A stretch of DNA of 64,000 nucleotides, from positions 71,958,662 through 72,022,661 of the forward strand of contig CM042150.1 of assembly GCA_023376005.1 (NCBI GenBank), given 5' to 3'. The translations under genes were made by a program, and so were the position numbers. The stretch comes from Doryteuthis pealeii (taxonomy: Eukaryota; Mollusca; Cephalopoda; Myopsida; Loliginidae). Every line of letters starts with the position of its first letter. Position 1 is the stretch's first letter. This document shows, piece by piece, positions 58,958-64,000 of this stretch. The notes under the pieces are model-generated. The model worked only from the letters and a program-made list of their open reading frames with translations, searched no databases and had not been told where the DNA came from.

Positions 58958-61539
58958 GTAAAGGTAAGTTAACTTGCAAAATAATTTACTTATTGATTTA
59001 CCTTTTTCATTGACCTATGGTATTGCATTATGTAATTTGATCTGAATTTATTTAAATATTTACATTATAATACATTTTTGCAGATAGTAATGTAATTATT
59101 ACTATTAGCATTCACATCTCCAACCAAACAATTGGACCTTTGACCACATACCACAAACATTAATCTAAACAGCGCGAGGAAGTATGTATTAATTTAATTA
59201 CTTTATCTAATGCATGCAAGGAATATCTAACCAAGATACTATGTTATTACCATATTTGTACTTCCTGAGTGTATTTAAACATGTTCCTGGTTTTCCTCCC
59301 ATCAGCTTTGTATTATCTACTAAAAACACTTCATCTATAGCCAATATCAAATACTGAAATATCAATATACAACCAATATATAGTTAAGTGATAATAATTT
59401 AAAAACAATATTTAATTCCCCCTGCTCATAACAGATGTCATTGTTAAAAGGTTCAACTAGTTTACTCATTAGTTAAGTTCTTTAATGATTACCTTACCTC
59501 ATTTTCTACTGTATCCAAATACCACTTTATTCATTTAATAAAGTCCAACACAGTGATATATACAAGTTTCACATAGTCACTACATTAGATTAACAATAAT
59601 TTATTCTAATTATGCAAAACTCGCATATGTAACAACACACAGATAAAATACATATTAAGTTGCCTTTTTTATCTATCCCAGTATTTAAACAAGTGTAACC
59701 TGTGAGTTCTTTAATGTGAGTGTATATAAACCAAGTCAAACACCCTTGACTAACAACCTAAACTGAGTTTATTTCAATACAAGAATTTCGTGCCAGTCCC
59801 GATACCTGGGCTTATGTGTGACATATCCGGAAAGGACTTCCCTGTATCTATATAGGTTTACAAACAATACATACATAAAAAATGCAAGTTTGAATTAATA
59901 CCAACCACTGTTATTAACACTAATATATATATTTCAGATAACTTAGACATAATGATTAGTTATATACTTTCTAACTATCTTTAAGATATATCTACGGTAT
60001 CAATGACCTGCGATTAAGACTTTAGCAAGGTAATATTCTTAGCACCCTTATGTGCATGCCTGTGGAAGTAGACCTCGTTATAGACCCGAGGTTCCAGTCC
60101 TAACATTTCATACCTGACTGAAGTTCTAATTTTAAATTTTATTTTCTATACAAGCTACATTAATAACTATGATTGAATTACACTTCTGCTCTTAAAATAG
60201 CTATCTTTAAATTCTATAAGCTGTATGAAATTCCCAAACTCTAACATTACCTGATATATTCGCTACATATAAATGTGTTTGAATCGATCAAATGTTAGAT
60301 TACTGTGAATTAATTCTATTTAAATTAGTATGAATACACACAGTACAAACTATGTTAAAACTATCTAACTTTACTATAATCAGATGTTTAGCAACATAGA
60401 ATCCTTATGCAAAAGATTATGAATTATTCGCTGTTTTATCAATGTCATGTTTGAATTGTTTTACCTTTTCTACAACTATCGGTATACATAAAACTTAAAA
60501 AGTATTTTTTCTCTTTTTCAGATTCTATTAATCAACAAACTGATTCCATTTCCTGATCACTCATTAAAGATTTGATCGTGGGGCAACAAATTATTAAGGA
60601 AGTCACTTTGTTGGAAAACTTTTTTTTGAAAATCTTATCTATTTTCCATATCATTGTCCACTTAACTCAGAGATTCCACCTGTGAAATACATAACTTTTC
60701 TAGCTGCAATTAAATTACAAAAAATTCTAGTAATCAGCTTTTATGCATTCTAGACGTTCTGGTTAGTTTACCATTCGTGATTATCAAAATATATGGCTAA
60801 CACAAGTAACAATCAAACCGAAGCCTTCTGATCCACTTCTTAATAACCCATACCACGATTTTAAGGTAACGAAATTCAAATATATAATGATTATCAACAA
60901 ATTAGTTAATAAACTTAAAATATTTTGGTAAACTATTGCATTAATAAAGAAGAAGAGTTAACTAACAGGAAATGAGTACTTTATCATTATTTATATATAA
61001 GTGTTATATGACCAGACTAGCTTTTGATTCTTTTGTAACAAATAATTTTATAATTTGAATTTACACAAAAAGAGGAAAAACTTATACAGGAACTTAGTTA
61101 TTTAATACTAACCCGCGAAAATGACAAAATAAAAACAAGGTTATTTAAATCTGATATACTTATTTTCGGTCTAGTATTAGAAATTAAATATTATAAATGA
61201 ACATTTTATGTTGCATTAAGAAAACATGAAAATTGAAATTATTTCATAATCATATATTTTCCCTTACTATATTATATCTAATTCCCATTATTTTTCATTT
61301 ATGTTCCACATCATCTATATAAAAAATAATTGACATTAACAATAACAAATAACACTATGATATTAAATAGTTCAAGGAACTCTGAGCAGATTGAACATTT
61401 CATACAAGCAGAAATTGAATGTTAAAAAACTGTAAACAGACAATAATATCAAATTTCCAATAGGCACATTAGGTAAGTTTTTCTTCTCTAATCGTAAGAA
61501 TAACAATTTTTTGTGTCGTCACCATATTTATTTTAATCT

Positions 61540-61541
<2 letters not shown>

Positions 61542-61572
<31 letters not shown>
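61542..61572. repeat. (CA)n microsatellite (copy C)
   Basis: Inverted counterpart of the GT microsatellite at 34535-34578. Confidence 0.85.
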
Positions 61573-62427
61573 ATATCACACACATGCACACACCTAATAA
61601 GCTTATATAATTCTCGATATCCACTATGGTAGTTATCCACCTACTAGTCTTAAGCTAGCCTTCTCATGTTAGGGTAACAATGTCAAGGAATTCTTAGCGC
61701 AAACTTTTTATTCTTACAAATCATTTAACAGTGAGTTAAAAACTTATTCTTCAACTGAAAGTTACTATAATGGTTTTATTACTAGTCAGATTTATTACCG
61801 GATAACGAAGAAAAGATGATATACATCGTAGTTTTTTAATTTAACTATGAAGCTTAACATTGTTTCCCAAGACAAACTCATTTCAACATATATCATCTTT
61901 GTAGATGAAATATTTTATAATAAGTGATGTGACCTCTTAATATGAATTTAATCTTTCTATCAATTTATTATCTAGTACTTAATAACAATACTCTTCTATG
62001 CTATTATTAATGCATCTGTACAACTTGCAAAGACCACTAACTGCATAAAACCAAAATTATCTCAGTACTTTTACTTATATGTCGAAATATATATGATTTA
62101 ATTAAGTTGATCTAACTTTTTTTTTTATGTATTAGAAAATTTAATCCAATATGCATTGCCAAAATTTGCTAGCTCTTTATCAAACTATTTTGTCATTTCT
62201 TAACTGTATTATAGAATAAATTAAGTACTGATCATATCTTATTTGTATCTATTGAACATTTTTTATCCATACTGATTATAACATTTTAGAAATTAAATGA
62301 AAATGCATGTAAATTTAAAGAAGCAGTAAGAACAAGCCAGTAGGCATGAACATCTAATTGAGATGAATTCAGTCAACGAAAAACCCAAAAATCTGCGATT
62401 CAGTCTTCATGCTTACTCTATTTGTAG

Positions 62428-62579
62428 GAAAATTTGCCAAAGTTTACAGCCGATGCATTTTGTTCCATTTTTGCGGGTTCGGCACAATGTTTTTGTTAAT
62501 GATGCATTCCTCCACATATTAATTACAACTCGTAGATGTTCCTTACCTTTATATTCAATCTTATACAGTTCCTTTCCAG
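62428..62579 (+). CDS. Class B GPCR, TM6 exon (copy C, noisy)
   Basis: Plus-strand counterpart of 33652-33790 with acceptor TTTGTAG and donor CCAG|GTAAT retained. It is 152 nt instead of 139, with scattered insertions and changes that destroy the reading frame. Loss of frame in such a conserved exon while both splice sites persist is consistent with poor consensus quality. Confidence 0.75.
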
Positions 62580-64000
62580 GTAATCTCTTTTATTTAACTG
62601 CTGTATTGTATTTTATTGCATCAGTTCTATCAAGAATATATAAGAATGTCCTAACGTGAGTGCAAATTACAGTTTATTATTTAGTATTCATGCATTCTCA
62701 TCAAGACGAAAAAAACTTATGAATAAATACGCAGACAAGTGCATTTTATCCAATTTTTAGTCTATTCATCTGGTTGCAGAGTTCCTCATTCCCTCCTTGA
62801 GATTACATTGGTTTGTACTTATTTTGAAGATAGTATAAAAACTGTCTATTGGGAATTATTCAAATTGAATACCATTTACATAAAACCATGGGTCAAATAA
62901 AATTCAAATAGATTAAATAAACAATTTTCATTTTACTCTGTTTACTTTCACGTTGCATTTTATCAATTCTTTTGAGAATTAACCTATTTCTAAATATACA
63001 ATACTAATAATCACTTCAAAATAAAAAAATATGAGTTCTCTCATAAAGACTGCTATTTCTCTTTCAGCTTTGAATGAATGAAAAATAAAAGAATATTTGT
63101 ATTTTATTCGTACTAGTAAGAAGTTATTACAGTTAATTGTTATTGTTTATATCTCTTTTGATCAGATTGATAGGCACATGCAGAATTACAATTACAAGTT
63201 GCATTACCTGTAACAAAATACCAAAAGATCTCTGTTCTACTTTTAATTTCATAGGACAGACTTCAGTCATTATTTCTATAACAACAAATCCACTTGCAAA
63301 GGGAAAAGTTATTCATTGACTGGTTGCTCTGTTTCTCTATTTCTAAACTGAAAACTTCCTTGTTCCCATGAAACGCTTCCAGTATCTTCCAAATGCTTAT
63401 TTAAGAAACACGAATTTTTTCAAAGCAAGTAGATTTCATAAGTATAGATTTTAAAGTTTATTTATATTGTAGCTGTAGAACTAGAAAAGTTTTGATAATG
63501 AAGTAGTGTGTAACTGTCATGACCGTAAAAATTTGGTATGATACGAATTCAGCGAAGCTTCGACTAGAAATAAAAGTTTGGGAGAATACGACCTTGAAAT
63601 GGATTAGTGATTGATTAGAACTGCGATAGTATTGGCACGACTGATGTAGTATTAGTAAACACTGATCTTCAGAAGGTGATATTTGTTTGGATAATCAACA
63701 AAGCTCGAAATTGTGTGGCTGAATATAAATTTCCTTGAGACATCTTGCGTTTCTTCGATTGAAAGTTTAGTGACTAAATCATGGTTAGCGTCGCCTTCGG
63801 ACGTGGACAGGAGTCGTGTTTGCTTTGATTTTTTCGCTCTGTTAAATACGCTCACAAAGTAGGCTCCGATTTTGTATTCTATTTTGACGGCTACAGGCAC
63901 ATGATTTGTCCAATGACTCTGACAAATGTATCAATATTTTTTTATTCTTCTTTGTTAGGCGAAACAAAGATAATCTGCTGTTTTGTGTTATAACCTTATT
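62580..64000. other. End of block C
   Basis: Inverted copy of the TM7-TM6 intron (32325-33651). The window ends before the 32-bp array and TM7 exon would be reached. Confidence 0.6.

Larger units (their letters stand above)
48217..64000. repeat. Block C: inverted copy of block B
   Basis: Reverse complement of 48162 back to about 32325 over the whole remaining window. Identity is high near the apex and visibly lower beyond about 55 kb, with mixed substitutions and indels that hit exons and introns alike, so this is read noise rather than selection-free decay. Confidence 0.95.

Overview
This window is animal nuclear DNA. It is AT-rich (roughly 70% A+T by eye), its exons are short and separated by introns of 0.6-5 kb, and it is dense in transposon remnants and minisatellites. 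The repeat mix (RTE-type LINE, Tc1-like transposon, Ty3/gypsy remnant, tRNA-derived SINE, TTAGGG-like motifs) and the secretin-type receptor suit a spiralian/molluscan genome, possibly a cephalopod. That placement is an inference with low confidence.

Layout. Only about 27 kb is non-redundant. Block A (1-21119) is a near-identical direct copy of block B (26466 to about 46895). Homology stops exactly at the single N at 21120. The interval 21121-26465 occurs once and holds a tandem/inverted ~175-bp repeat, a MITE with telomere-like sequence, a ~1-kb (TA)n satellite and a broken RTE reverse transcriptase. Block B continues alone to about 48162. After a ~54-bp spacer, everything from 48217 to 64000 (block C) is the reverse complement of B back to about 32325. 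A and B differ mostly by 1-2 base indels and by minisatellite length. C is visibly noisier, increasingly so away from the apex. The simplest reading is one locus present three times in a long-read assembly (duplicated haplotype plus fold-back read), although a real duplication cannot be excluded from sequence alone.

The gene. The one protein-coding gene I can identify is the 3' half of a class B (secretin-family) G-protein-coupled receptor. It lies on the minus strand in A and B and on the plus strand in C. Four exons join in consistent phase with canonical splice sites: TM5 plus third intracellular loop, TM6, a 42-nt TM7 exon, and a C-terminal-tail exon. The tail exon runs in frame into a 48-bp minisatellite that encodes a 16-residue repeat, with 22 units in A and 16 in B. 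The result would be a receptor whose cytoplasmic tail carries a long, copy-number-variable peptide repeat. This is the most interesting observation in the window. Exons for the hormone-binding domain and TM1-TM4 were not recognised.

The introns and flanks hold a fold-back MITE with ~100-bp terminal inverted repeats, a 32-bp minisatellite that creates spurious 300-575-residue ORFs, a GT microsatellite, a decayed Ty3/gypsy element with diverged LTR-like ends, a tRNA-derived SINE, and a Tc1-like transposase split by a retroposed insertion with a 16-bp target-site duplication. Almost all other long ORFs are by-products of the minisatellites.
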